This document shows positions 36,496 to 49,020 of a DNA stretch of 64,000 nucleotides, in pieces. The stretch comes from Petunia secreta (lineage: Eukaryota; Streptophyta; Magnoliopsida; Solanales; Solanaceae): NCBI GenBank assembly GCA_029990175.1, contig JARKIP010000188.1:372001-436000 (forward strand), written 5' to 3'. Within the stretch, counting starts at the first letter, position 1; each line of letters opens with the position of its first letter. The translations under genes were made by a program, and so were the position numbers. The notes under the pieces were generated by a model that saw only the letters and a program-made list of their open reading frames with translations, was not told the origin of the DNA and did no database searches.

Positions 36496-37767
36496 TGACA
36501 CGACTCGGATATCTAGCTAGGCCGTGCGGGCACCCGACATCCTCCCCTAAACCCGTCGGGCGAACCCTTGCAAACTGCATTAGGAAACTAAATATAAATT
36601 CAACTCCTAAATAAGAATAAGACTTTGAAAAAGCAAATGCATACTGATACTTCTAAGCTGTACAAAAGAAATTACAGCTGACTACCCAACATATTAAGTT
36701 TAGGGCTATCCAGACTAGACATCTAAGAATACAAAAGAATAGCAACACCTCCTAAAGGGAGAAAAATATAACTGGAATAATAAGCATAAAACTGGTGGCC
36801 ATCTTGAATAAAGTTGGCTCACCCTGACAGCTGAAATTGGCCTCGCTCCTTAACAATGTGGCGAACTCAATCCTGGAGCGAACCTGCCGAAACGAAATAA
36901 ATAGACAAGAAACAAACAACAAATAAGGGTGAGTCAAAAGGACTCAATAAGTGGAGGCTGGCTAGCCACCTCAAAGAAGCAGATATGCTAGCCAGGGAGA
37001 AGAAAAGCAAATAAACCAAATTTACCTTATTGAACTATAAAAAGGCAGAGCCAGATAATAACTAGAAACACGCATGGAACCATAAACTCATAAACAACCA
37101 AGGACATAAGATAGCCAGAACATATAGGTATCCCGACCATATCAACAATCAGAAATACATCTTATTATATGTAAATATTGTTGCGGCGTGCAACCCGATC
37201 CATATATTTATACTGTTGCAGCGTGCGACCCGATCCACATATTTATACTGTTGCTGCGTGCAATGAAATGAAATAAATGCAGTATGATGCAATGAGGTCA
37301 CATGTGCCAAATGAATGGAGTGGAATCCTCCTACTTCAGGGCGAAATCCTCCTATCCTCAATACGATGCAAGGAGCGGAATCCTCCTGATCCTAGGGCAG
37401 AATCCTCCTACCCTTAATATGATGCAAGGAGCGGAATCCTCGCCTATCGGCAGCTACACACACGTAAGGAACACATAGTAGAATATCCACAAGACCAAAG
37501 GCCACCAAAGAAATGGATATAATCACTTACCTTGTTCCAAAGCTAGCACTGCTACTCAATAACCACTTTGTACTCTGGATTCATTGCGAAATGATCCCGC
37601 TCTATTAAATATATGAAGAAAAATATATCAAATAAGGCTAAAGGCTTCATTCCTTATGTTTTAGAACAATCCGGGTAGGAACCCGACACCTGGTTCGCAA
37701 ATGCAATACGCAGTCCAGGCCGTGCGGGTACGAATATATAATCAATTCCATTATTGGGGTTCAATTA
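36496..37767 (-). repeat. 5' LTR of the outer element, part 1
   Basis: It begins TGACACGACTCGG and continues to the AATTA at 37763-37767, where the inner element entered. It has two deletions relative to the 3' LTR: about 250 bp after 37440 (the end of the CCTCC array) and about 75 bp near 37728. Its 35-bp units lie at about 37181-37262 and its hairpin units at about 37318-37440. Confidence 0.85.
37763..37767. repeat. Target site duplication AATTA, left copy
   Basis: AATTA is repeated exactly at 47496-47500. Removing the inner element and one copy restores a sequence like the uninterrupted LTR near 32670-32700. Confidence 0.9.
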
Positions 37768-40016
37768 TGACACGACCCGAATTCTCGGTTAGGCCGTGCG
37801 GGCACCCGGCCATCTCCCCCTAAACCTGTCGGGCGAACCCTATTGACTGAATCGATATAAATTGCGAAGAATTACCTTGAAATGAAAATGAACCAAATTT
37901 TAACAACATAAGATAACTCTTAAGGATAGACAAACATACAAGCTGTCTGAATGATACAACTAACTACCCAAAATACACAGGTTTAAAGGTAACCAGATCA
38001 GACATCTAAGAAGGCCAAAAGATATACACACCTCCCGAAGGGAGAAAAAGTAAGGAAAACTGTAATATCTGAAGTTGGTGGCCGCAGTGAAAAAGATGGC
38101 TCACCGTAGACAGCTGAAACGTACTACTCCTCAATCACGACGCGACTGGCTGGGTTCTGGTGCAGAATCTGCCGAACAAAAATAAAACACAAGGACAAAT
38201 AGAGGGTGAGTCATGAGGACTCAATAAGTGTGAACAAACTAGCAACCTCGAAAAATAGATACGCTAGTAAGGGAAACGGAACCAAACACCAATCAACAAA
38301 TAAGCAATGCACATATAAGCAGAACAGTAGTCATGTACAGAAAGTCTATACAATGATATGAAATGAAATGGAATGAGATGAAATGAAATGAAATGAGATA
38401 AAATGAAATGAGATACAAAGGGTCACATGTGCCAAATGAATGGAGCAGAATTCTCCTGCTCTGAGGACAGAATTCTCCTACCCTCAATATGATGCAATGG
38501 AGCGGAATCCTCCTGTTCCGAGGACGGAATCCTCCTACCCTCAATATGATGCGATGGAGCGGAATCCTCCTGCTCCGATGGCGGAATCCTCCTGCTCCGA
38601 TGGCGGAATCCTCCTCAATATGATGCAATGGAGCGGAATTCTCCTGCTCCGAGGGCGGAATCCTCCTACCCTCAATATGATGCAATGATAACCTTTCACC
38701 GGAGCGGGACTCTCATCGACTGCCGGGAAGTATATGTCAACTCACAGCAAGAGTACAATGCTCAGATCCTCAATGCAATACTAACAGCGGGACATAACAT
38801 ATAATATAGAATGTAAATCCAAAGCTATGGCGTAATGAGTACGCCTATCGGCAGTTACACACGTAAGGAACACGTGGTAGAAAAACTGCGAGGCCAGGTG
38901 CCTCCAAAGAAATGGATATAAACACTTACCGTATTCCAAAGCTAGCCCTGCTACTCAACAACTGCTTTTTCCTTTGGATTAACTGCCAAACGATCCCGCT
39001 CTATTCAATAAGCAGAAAAATTATATCAAATAAAGCTAAAGGCTTCATTCCTTATGTTTTAGGGCAATCCAGTTAGGGACCTGATACCCTATTCGCATAC
39101 GCAATTCGCAGGCCAGGCCTATGTACAGGGTTCAAAGTCCCATAACCAAACCCTAAATAAATTATATTTATATGTTGCCCATAACTCACTGAGTACGAAT
39201 ATATAATCATTTACATCATCGGGGTCCAATTGACCCTTTAAACTATCAATTTAAGTCATTAGGGAGATGTCTAATATTCCTATTTTTACTGTAAAAATAT
39301 ATTCAAACACACATAATAAGCTAAGATAATGAGTTAACATCATTACCTGAAGATTTGGGGGTTGAAATTCCACTATTTTTCCACTCTTTTTTTTTCTTTT
39401 TTCCTCTTTCTTTTCTTAATTTCTCTTTTCCCTGTATATTTTTTGATGTTTCTGTTTCCATATTGTGTAGCTGCTGCTAAGGGATTTACATAACCGACTT
39501 TCAATTTAATTTTTTTATAATAAAATCGCTACGACGATTAAAATTAAAATAGAATCCTAGAAAAGTCGAAATGATCCCAAAATTTTCAAGTAAGTTATAC
39601 AAAATATATGTTACATACTCGCGAAAACGGATCTCAAATCGGACTCCCGAAACTCAAGATGCGAATTTAAAGGAAAAAGGTCAAATTATTTAACTTTCGG
39701 CATTTTAGCGAAAAAACTGGCCGAATAACCTCGAAATTCACTTTCGAAAAATCACAAATGTCACAAATAAACATACGAACCTAATGGCGCTTTCGGATTT
39801 CGAATCGGAGCTCATTCGCCAAAACCGAGCTCAAAAATCTCTTTTTAATATTTATCGACAATAAAAACTGAAACTTTTTTCGGATGCCTACCAAATGGGG
39901 TATGATTTAGCTCAAAATATTACAAAAACATCCTAATGGACCTTACGAATATTTTAAAATTAACGGCACACCAATCGGAGTCCTAACTTTCGAAACGACT
40001 GATCGAGATCGTTTCA
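37768..40016 (-). repeat. 3' LTR of the inner element
   Basis: TGACACGACCCGAATTCTCGG..GATCGTTTCA. It lacks the 35-bp repeats of the other copies but keeps the CCTCC hairpin array (about 38435-38685). Confidence 0.9.
38435..38685. repeat. CCTCC hairpin array, inner 3' LTR
   Basis: About nine units with TGGAGCGGAATCCTCCTGCT and GGACGGAATCCTCCTACCC forms, separated by TCAATATGATGCAA linkers. The first unit pair carries AGAATTCTCC in place of GGAATCCTCC. The matching 5' LTR array (45985-46155) has only six, so the two LTRs already differ in copy number. Confidence 0.85.
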
Positions 40017-40030
40017 TTCTCCTCCACTTA
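40017..40030 (-). other. Polypurine tract of the inner element
   Basis: The minus strand TAAGTGGAGGAGAA abuts the 3' LTR. Confidence 0.8.
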
Positions 40031-40147
40031 GACTCTCGTTCGTCCTCGTAGTCTAAAATAGATTTCACACCTCTAATGAGAATGCTTACACCAATTTTCA
40101 ATGACATTTACTGCGAAACCAAAATCATATACAATGATAAGAACTTT

Positions 40148-43100
40148 TTAGGCTTTAAAGATCAAGATCGAACCTGAATCGTCGAAGAGGTAAGGATACC
40201 TCTCACGCATACTGGTCTCAAGCTCCCAAGTGTCCTCCTCATCAGGACGATTATTCCATCGCACTCGAACCATCGGAATCTGCTTCGAATGAAGTTTCCG
40301 GACATCACGTGCAACTATAGCAACTGGGAACTCCTCGTAAGCTAGATTCACATCTAGCTGAGCAGGGTCTAATTCGATCACTTCGAAAGGATCTCGGATA
40401 CACTTCCGGAGCATCGATACATGGAAAACTGGGTGAACTGGCATAGAAGATGGCAAGTCGAGCCGATAAGCTACCTTACCAATACGCTTCTCTATACGGA
40501 AAGGGCCAATGAACGTGGGATTAAGCTTTTATTTCCTACCAAATCTCTTTACACGTCGCATCGGTGACACTTTCAGAAATACCATGTCCCCGACCTCAAA
40601 CTCTAACTCTCGGCTCCTCCGGTTTGAATATGAAATCTGCCTACTCTGGGCGGTCCATAAACGATCCTGAATAACACGAACAACATCAAGAGTCTGACGA
40701 ACCATATCTGAACTCATCACCTCGACATCTCGAGAGTCAAACCAGCCAATAGGAGAGCGACATCGACGACCATATAAGGCCTCAAATGGAGCCATCTGAA
40801 TAGAAGACTGGTAGCTATTATTATAAGAAAACTCTGCTAACGCTAAATGATCATCCCAGTAACCCCCCGAAGTCAAGTGCACAAGCTCTCAACATGTCCT
40901 CCAGAATTTGAATAACCCGCTCGGACTGAGCGTCAGTCTGAGGATGGAATGTTGTGCTAAGCTGCACCTGGGTCCCTAACTCTCTTTGAAAAGACTGCCA
41001 GAACTGAGAGGTAAACTGGGAACCACGATCTGGGATAATAGATACAGGAGTACCATGTAATCTAACCACCTGCTGAATAAAAATCCGAGCCAGTCTCTGA
41101 GCTGAATCAGTAGTCGTTACAAGGATAAAATGAGCTGATTTAGTCAGTCTGTCGACAATGACCCAGACTGAATCGTGGCGCCGCAGGGTCTTTGGCAGAC
41201 CAACTATAAAATCCATCGTGATGTGCTCCCACTTCCACTCAGGAATGGGCAATGCCTGAGCTAAGCCTGCTGGTCTCCGATGCTCGAACTTAAACTGCTG
41301 ATAGTTCAAGCAATGAGATACATAATCAAATACATCTTTCTTCATCCCCTTCCACTAGTATAGCTTTCGGAGGTCCTTATACATTTTTGTAATACCAGGA
41401 TGAATGGAATAACGCGAGCTATGAGCTTCACCGAGCACTGACTGCCTCAAATCCCCAACATCAGGAACACAGAGTCGACCATTAAACCGAAGAATTCCAT
41501 CTGAATCAAGCTTGAAGGAGGAAACTCCTCCACTTAGGACACGACCACGCAACTCCTGCAGATGAGGATCCTCGAACTGTCTTCCCTTAATCTGATTGAC
41601 CAAGGAAGACTGAGCTGCAATACATGCTAAGACTCGACTGGAGTATAGGAGAAGAAATCTCATGCCAGAGTCGCCAAGGGAGTGCAATTCTTGGGCCAAT
41701 GGTCTTATATCAGCGTAAAGAAAAGCCATACTGCCCATGGACTTCTTGCTCAAAGCATCTGCTACCACGTTCGCCTTCCCAGGATGATAGCGGATAGTGA
41801 GATCATAATCTTTAATCAATTCAAGCCACCTCCGCTGTCGGCCATTCAGATCGTTCTGACAGAGAAGATACTGCAGACTCTTATGATCCGTATACACCTC
41901 ACAAGGCTCGCCATAAAGATAATGCCTCCACATCTTCAAAGCGAAGACCACAGCTGCCATTTCTAAATCATGAGCCGGATAATTTTTCTCATTCGGCTTC
42001 AACTGTCTGGAAGCATAAGCAATTACCTTCCCGTGCTGCATAAGAACACAACCAAGGCCCACACGAGATGCATCACAATAAACTACGAATCCACCGGTGC
42101 CCGAAGGAAGGGATAACACTGGAGCTGAAGTCAATAAGGCTTTAAGCTTCTGGAAGCTTGCCTCACACTCATCGGACCATCGAAACTGAACCGCCTTCTG
42201 CGTCAGACGAGTCAGAGGAGATGCAATAGTAGAGAACTTCTCCACAAACCTCCGATAATAACCTGCCAATCCAAGGAAGCTGCAAATCTCCGTCGGAGTG
42301 GTAGAACAAGGCCATTTCTGCATTGCTTCAATCTTCTTCGGATCAACCTTGATACCTTCATTGGATACCAGGTGACCCAAAAATGCCACAGAATCAAGCA
42401 AAAACTCACATTTCGAGAACTTAGCATACAGCTTATGATCACGGAAGGTCTGAAGAACTACCCTTAGATGATAATCATGCTCCTCGTGGCTACGAGAATA
42501 AATAAGAATATCATCAAATAAAGACAATGACAAAGGAATCAAGGAATGGCTTAAACACCTGGTTCATGAGATCCATAAAGGCTGCAGGGGCATTATCAGC
42601 CCAAAAGACATAACTAGGAACTCATAATGGCCGTAACGAGTCCTAAAAGCAGACTTCGAGATATCTGACTCGCGAATCTTTAGCTGATGATAACCAGATC
42701 GCAGATCGATCTTAGAAAAGAATTTGGCACCCCGCAACTGATCAAACAAATCATCAATGCGAGGCAACGGGTACTTGTTCTTGATGGTGACCTTATTTAG
42801 CTGGCGATAATCAATACACATCCGCATAGTCCCATATTTCTTTTTCACAAATAGAACAGGAGCACCCCACGGAGAAATACTCAGCCTGATGAACCCCTTA
42901 TCAAGCAAATCTTGCAACTACTCCTTCAGCTCCTTCAACTCTGATGGGGCCATGCGATAAGGAGGGATAGAAATAGGCTGAGTCCCTGGCACAATATCAA
43001 TGCCAAACTCGATCTCTCGATTGGGAGGAAGTCCTGGCAAATCATCTGGAAACACGTCAGGGAACTCCCTCACGACAGGAATAGAATCAAGAGATGGAAT

Positions 43101-43610
43101 CTCCACAGTGGTATCTCGAACCATGGCAAGATACGCTGAACACCCTTTATCCATCATCCGCTTTGCCTTCAGGAAAGAAATAACATGCCCTATGTGTGGC
43201 AAATAAGAGCCCTGCCATACCACCGGTGCTGAACAAGGAAGAGAAAACTGAAGAGACTTGGCATGACAATCTAATGTGGCATGACACGACGCCAGCCAAT
43301 CCATGCCAATAATAACATCAAAATCAACCATATCTAGAATTAGAAGATCTACTAGTGTCTCACGACCCCTAAAAGATATGGTACAAGCTGCATAAACTCG
43401 ATCCACAATGATAATGTCTCCAATAGGAGTAGAAACATAGAATGGATCACGAAGACGCATATAATCAACATGAAAGCCCGAAGCAAAATAAGGAGATACA
43501 TATGAATATGTAGACCCTGTATCCACCAAAGAATATGCATCTCGACCACAAACAGATAAAATACACGTAACAACAGCTGGGGATGCCTCGGCATCCTGCC
43601 TGGCCGGCAA
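40148..43610 (-). pseudogene. pol: pol of the inner element: protease, RT, RNase H, integrase, chromodomain
   Basis: In order on the minus strand: aspartic protease (LVDTGSTYSYVS, about 43520), reverse transcriptase (KIDLRSGYHQL near 42705; FDDILIYS near 42510), RNase H (VVYCDASRVGLG, VYTDHKSLQYLL, VADALSKK), integrase (MDFIVGLP, IIPDRGSQFTS, SERVIQILEDMLR carrying the D-D-E residues) and a C-terminal chromodomain-like segment (VRVRWNNRPDEEDTWELE, near 40230). Damage: TAG at 42918-42920, two roughly compensating one-base shifts around 42600 and 42515, a stop at 41355-41357, a frameshift near 40870 and one stop near 40530. The integrase zinc finger has Tyr in place of its second Cys (CLNYQQFK). 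Confidence 0.9.
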
Positions 43611-43613
43611 TGC

Positions 43614-45148
43614 ATATAGCTATCTCTGCGGCTGAGCTGAGACACTACTCTGATGACCACCTCTAGAGGGACCACTAGGACCACGCCCACAACCTCTACC
43701 GGGTGGTGGTGCACCTCTAACTGGCTGAGACCCTGGAGGAGCACCCTGAGGCTGCTGCTGCATTGGCGTTGGAAGGCAAGGGAAAGGGTTGCTACTACCC
43801 TGCTGATGGAGATAAGGGCAATCCGTCTTATGATGCCCTAGATCCTGACAGATAAAGCACCATGGAGAAAATCTACGCTGATCAAACTGAGACTGATCTC
43901 GCGGGCGAAACCCAAACTGACCCTGAGAAGAAGTAGGCGCATTCTGAGAACCACGCGCTGGAAACTGAGCTGGTATGACAGGAGGCCTACTCTACTGCTG
44001 ATAACTCCTACCTCCATACGCGGCACTAGAATGCCCTGGACCACGAGATCCCTTACTCTCCCGCTCTAACTCCTCCATCTCCAATCTATGATAGGCCTCA
44101 TACCTCCTGGCAATATCAACAATGACATCAAATAGAGTACCAGCCTCAATCTCACGAGCCATCTGGGACCGCAAATAAGGAGAAAGCCCATCAATAAAAC
44201 GTCTGACCCTCTCAGAGGGCTCCTGCACGAGATCTGGAGCATAGCTGGACATCTCTGAAAACGAAAGCTTGTACTCCGTGACTGACAGGTTACCCTGTCC
44301 AATCCTCTCAAACTGTTTCCTCTTCTCATCCTGCTGACTGCGAGGGAAGAACTTCTCCATGAATCGATGGGAGAACTCACTCCAGGTCAGCTTAGGTAAG
44401 CCCTGCCTAGCTGATCGGAGTGCGGTCCACCAAGCTAAAGCCGAACCCTCAAGCTGGAAGGTAGTATAATCAGCTCCATACTGCTCAAGATATCCAAGGG
44501 CCTCTAAGATACGCTGACATTGATCAAGAAACTCACGAGGCTTAAGCTTATCAAGAGAACTTCGGAGGACTAAGTCGGGTAAAATATGCAACCTTGCCGG
44601 ATCATCAACCTGACCTGTTACCTGGACTTGCTGACCAGCCTGAGCAACCGGAGGTACAACACCCGCTACCTCTGGAACATAACCAAGTGGAACATGAACT
44701 GCTGGGGCTACATGTGGAGCTAGAATGGGGGCTCCCTGAACCTGAGAACTAATATCTACCGCAGCCTGCGGAGCTGCCTGAGGGATAGGAGCATCTACGA
44801 CAACCTGAGGGATAGGAGCATCCACATAAGCCTGAGGAATATGAGCATCTATGGCAGCCTGACGAATAGGAGGTCCCTGGGGCATCTGCGTCGCTAAGAA
44901 TCTCATAAAAGCGTCATGAAGTGCGGGGGGAACGAATAAGCCCTGCTCCCCCTGCCCAGAAAAAGCTGGCGCTACAGGAACCTCTGCAGCAGGATCAACA
45001 TGATCCACCATCCTCGCAGCCTGGGTCTACCTCTGCCTCGACCACGACCTCTACCGCGGCCAACACCACCACCTCGCGGAGCAGCAGGCATAGGGGCGAC
45101 CGCTGGCTCCTCCGCCTCTCACTGAACATTCGCGCACGTTCTCACCAT
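43614..45148 (-). pseudogene. gag: gag of the inner element
   Basis: A Pro/Ala-rich N-terminus precedes the retrotransposon gag domain (LPKLTWSEFSHRFMEKF, RRFIDGLSPYLRSQMAREIE, about 44400-44110). The CCHC knuckle CFICQDLGHHKTDC lies near 43860-43820, followed by a Gly/Arg/Ser-rich linker. TAG at 43992-43994 and 43620-43622 interrupt the frame to pol. A frameshift near 45010 separates a GRGRGRGRPR basic start from the main frame. Gag packages element RNA into cytoplasmic particles. It reads in the same frame as pol, as in most chromoviruses. Confidence 0.88.
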
Positions 45149-45327
45149 TTACTGCGGAAAATTAAAAATATTTAACTTCAGATAAGAAGACTCACGCACG
45201 ATAGATAAAGAAAGAAAGAAAACAGCCTAAATGCCACCATAGCCTCTCGTAGATAGGTACGGACGTCTCCGCTCGATCAGCGAGACTCTACTAGACATTG
45301 TCATCATCTGAAAAGACTCTAAACCTC

Positions 45328-45339
45328 GCTCTGATACCA
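45328..45339 (-). other. Primer binding site of the inner element
   Basis: The minus strand TGGTATCAGAGC lies two bases inside the 5' LTR end. Confidence 0.9.
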
Positions 45340-45341
45340 AC

Positions 45342-47495
45342 TGACACGACCCGAATTCTCGGTTAGGCCGTGCGGGCACCCGACCATCTCCCCCTAAACC
45401 TGTCGGGCGAACACTATTGACTGAATCGATGTAAATTGCGAAGAATTACCTTGAAATGAATGAACCAAATTTTAACAACATAAGATAACTCTTAAGGATA
45501 GACAAACATACAAGCTATCTGGATAATACAACTAACTACCCAGAATACACAGGTTTAAAGGTTCCCAGATCAGACATCTAAGAAGGACAAAAGATATACA
45601 CACCTCCCGAAGGGAGCAAAAGTAAGGAAAACTGTAATATCTGAAGTTAGTGGCCGCAATGAAAAAGATGGCTCACCGTAGACAGCTGAAACGTACTACT
45701 CCTCAATCACGGCGCGACTGGCTGGGTCCTGGTGTAGAATCTGCCGAAAGAAAGGAAAACACAAGGACAAATAGGGGGTGAGTCATGAGGACTCAATAAG
45801 TGTGAACAAACTAGTAACCTCGAAAAATAGATACGCTAGTAAGGGAAACAGAACCAGACAACAATCAACAAATAAGCAGAACAATAGTCATGTACAGAAA
45901 GTATATACAATGATATGAAATGAAATGGAATGAGATGAGATGAGATGAAATGAAATGAGATGCAAAGGGTCACATGTGCCAAATGAATGGAGCGGAATCC
46001 TCCTGCTCCGAGGGCGGAATCCTCCTACCCTCAATATGATGTGATAGAGCGGAATCCTCCTGCTCCGAGGGCGGAATCCTCCTACCCTCAATATGATGCA
46101 ATGGAGCGGAATCCTCCTGCTCCGAGGGCGGAATCCTCCTACCCTCAATATGATGCAATGATAACCCTTCACCGTTGCGGGACTCTCATCGACTGCCGGG
46201 AAGTATATGTCAACTCACAGCCAGAGTACAATGCTCAGATCCTCAATGCAATACCAACAACAGGACATAACATATAATATAGAATGTAAATCCAAAGCTA
46301 AGGCGTAATGAGTACGCCTATCGGCAGCTACACATGTAAGGAACACGTGGTAGAAAATCCACGAGTCCAGGTGCCTCCAAAGAAATGGATATAAACACTA
46401 ACCGTATTCCAAAGCTAGCCCTGCTACTCAACAACTGTTTTTTCCTTTGGATTAACTGCCAAACGATCCCGCTCTATTCAATAAGCAGAAAAATTATATC
46501 AAATAAAGCTAAAGGCTTCATTCCTTATGTTTTAGGGCAATCCAGTTAGGGACCTGATACCCTATTCGCATACGCAATACGCAGGCCAGACCTATGTACA
46601 GGGTTAAAAGTCCCATAACCAAACCCTAAATAAATTATATTTATATGTTGCCCATAACTCACTGACGAATATATAATCATTTCCATCATCGGGGTCCAAT
46701 TGACCCTTTAAACTATCAATTTAAGTCATTAGATTAGGGCGATGTCTAATGTCCCTATTTTTACCATAAAAATATATTCATACACACATAATAAGCTAAG
46801 ATAATGAGTTAACATCATTACCTGAAGATTTGGGGTAGAAATTCCACTATTTTCCACTCCTTTTTTTCTTTTTTCCCTCTTTCTTTTCTTAATTTCTCTT
46901 TTCCCTGTATATGTTTCGATGTTTCTGTTTCCATATTGTGTAGCTGCTGCTAAGGGATTTAATCCCTTAGCATAACCGACTTTCAATTTAATTTTTTTAT
47001 AACAAAATCGCTACGACGATTAAAATTAAAATAGAATCCTAGAGAAGTCGAAATGATCCCAAATTTTTCAAGTAAGTTATACAAAATATATGTAACATAC
47101 TCGCGAAGATGGATCTCAAATCGGACTCCCGAAACTCAAGATGCGAATTTAAAGGAAAAAGTTCAAATTATTTAACTTTCGGTATTTTAGCGGAAACTAG
47201 CCGAACAACATCGAAATTCACTTTCGAAAAATCACAAAATTCACAAATAATCATACGAACCTAACAACATTTTCGGATTTCGAATTGGAGCTCATTCGCC
47301 AAAACCAAGCTCAAAAAGCTCTTTTTAATATTTATCGACAATAAAAACTGAAACCTTCTTCCGATGCCTACCAAACGAGGTCTGATTTAGCTCAAATTTT
47401 ACAGACAGGTCCTAATGGACCTTACGAATATTTTAAAATTATCGGTATGCCAATCGGACTCCTAACTTCCGAAACGACTGAATGAGGTCGTTTCA
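45342..47495 (-). repeat. 5' LTR of the inner element
   Basis: 2154 bp, near-identical ends to the 3' LTR. The CCTCC array lies at 45985-46155 with six very regular units (three GGAGC..GCTCC, three GGGC..CCC, strictly alternating). The promoter should lie within, but I could not place a start site with confidence. Confidence 0.9.
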
Positions 47496-48273
47496 AATTA
47501 ACCCTTGAAACTATCAATTAAACTTATTAGAACGGTGTCTACTATCCCAATTTCTACCGTTAAAATATATTCAAACACACGTAATAAACTGAAATAATAG
47601 ATTAATTTCATTAACTTGATGATTCTGGGTGAAAATTCTATCTTTTCCTTCTCCTTTTTCTTTTCTGGCATTTTTTTCCTCAGCGTTGTCTCCGTTTCTC
47701 ATTGTTTCTGTTTCTGATCATACTTCAAGCTTAAGCTTCCACCGCCTTTTCATTTTTTATTATTTTTTAAATCTTTCTTTTCTTTTCTTTTTTTATTGAA
47801 AACTTTCTCTCGTGACAAAAATTAAAATGGAACTCTGCGAAATTCGAAATAATTCAAAATTTTGCATATAAGTAATACAAATTATTTTGACATACTCATT
47901 AAGGAGGATCTCAAATCTGATTCCCCAAACTCAAGATGCGAATAAAACGGAAAAGATCAAATTATAAATTTTTGTAATTTTAGTGGAAATTATCCGAAGG
48001 ACTTCAAAATTCACACGTGTCACAAATTATCATACAAACCTAACGATACTTTCGAATTTCGAATCGGAGCTCATTAGCCAAAATCGAGCTCGAAAACCTC
48101 TTTTTAAGATTACCGACAACGGAAACTGAAATCTTCTTCCGATACCTACCAAACGAAGTCCGATTTAGCTCAAATTTTACAGACAGGTCCTAATGGACCT
48201 TATAAAGATTTTAAAAATATCGGCACGCCAATTGGAGTCTTAACTCTCAAAACAACTAGCTAAGGTCGTTTCA
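47496..48273 (-). repeat. 5' LTR of the outer element, part 2
   Basis: It starts with the second AATTA, continues the ACCCTTGAAACTATCAATTA sequence broken at 37767, and ends GGTCGTTTCA. Both parts together are about 2045 bp. Confidence 0.87.
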
Positions 48274-48569
48274 TTTCAACCGCATCAACTACCGCTCAGT
48301 CAAAAATTCACTAACTAAGCAGCTATACTTCACATCACCATCCCAAGAACCGTTGGCATCAAACCAATGCTCAAACTTAAAAATTTGATCTCCTTTCTAT
48401 GGGGAAAAAAAAACAAAATTTGCATATTCAACAAACAATATTACAAAAATAGTATGATAACAAAAAACCAAGGAAAGACAAGGATACATGCATTACGACG
48501 TGCCATCATGAACTCACGATTAATATGGAGAAAAATTCCTTTGCCATCACCATAATTCAAAGTCAACAT
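48274..48569 (-). pseudogene. Gene A, 5' exons
   Basis: The ATG at 48569 begins MLTLNYGDGKGIFLHINREF. An intron ends at the CCCCATAG acceptor (about 48397), and exon 2 reads KGDQIFKFEHWFDANGSWDG until the TTTCA insertion site. Across the LTR element the frame meets the VFVKFMELGDVNF part at 31024 and downwards, which matches GKFMEIDMKGLSGNF of gene B. A TAG at about 48290 lies just before the site. This supports one gene of DUF1985 type split by the insertion. Confidence 0.6.
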
Positions 48570-48589
48570 GCCAAAAAACAAAGACAAAT

Positions 48590-49020
48590 GAAACACACTA
48601 CATAAAAAGTCTCTACAACTATTGCCAATACCCAAAACTTTAAACTCTAGTGGGAGGGGAAACTTGTAAAACTAGTCTCTACAAGTATTGGCAATTGCCA
48701 ACACTTTTACCCATATTGCAGTGACAAACTTGCAGAGAAAGTCTCTGCAACTCTTGGCAATAGTTAGGAATTTAAGTTCTGATGCAAGGGATTCCCATGA
48801 CTTTTACCTCTACTGCAGTGAACAACTTGTAGACAAAGTCTCTCCAACTCTTGGCAATAGCCAAGATTCTAAGTGCTGCTGGAAGCGACAACTTACACAG
48901 AACATCTCTGCAAATATTGGCAATAGCCAGGACTTTAAAAGCTAATGCTATAACCAACTTGCAGAAAAAGTCTATGCAACTCTTGGCCATGGCCAAGATT
49001 TTAAGCTCTAAACAATAAGC
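48590..49020. repeat. Palindromic minisatellite, array in the leader intron of gene A
   Basis: About seven diverged units (TATTGGCAATTGCCAACAC near 48686; CTCTTGGCAATAGCCAAGA near 48850) lie upstream of the gene A start codon. The layout mirrors the array in the mudrA leader at the other end of the MULE. Confidence 0.75.

Larger units (their letters stand above)
37768..47495 (-). mobile_element. Inner Tekay/Del-like chromovirus (Ty3/gypsy)
   Basis: A 9728-bp element with 2249-bp (37768-40016) and 2154-bp (45342-47495) LTRs. It has a tRNA-Met primer site, polypurine tract and gag-protease-RT-RNaseH-integrase order, and a chromodomain-like C-terminus. AATTA flanks both sides. Long LTRs and the C-terminal domain fit the Tekay/Del clade of chromoviruses. 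The LTR starts differ by about three substitutions and one 4-bp gap in the first 130 bp, so it is the youngest layer here, though its ORF is already broken. Confidence 0.92.
31025..48273 (-). mobile_element. Outer LTR element: gag-only derivative of the Tekay-like family, with a nested element
   Basis: Parts: 3' LTR 31025-33457, polypurine tract, internal region 33472-36481, primer site 36482-36493, and 5' LTR 36496-48273 split by the inner element. TTTCA flanks both ends. The internal region is only about 3 kb, with gag remnants but no protease, reverse transcriptase or integrase. It would have depended on a complete relative for copying. It disrupts exon 2 of gene A. Confidence 0.88.

Noticed and set aside
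41682..41966. Plus-strand ORF of 94 codons
   Set aside because: It is antisense to the RNase H region of the inner pol.
37768..47495. Possibility that the inner LTR element is an endogenous pararetrovirus
   Set aside because: It has two LTRs, a 5-bp duplication, an integrase with a chromodomain-like end and no movement protein, all of which fit a chromovirus retrotransposon.
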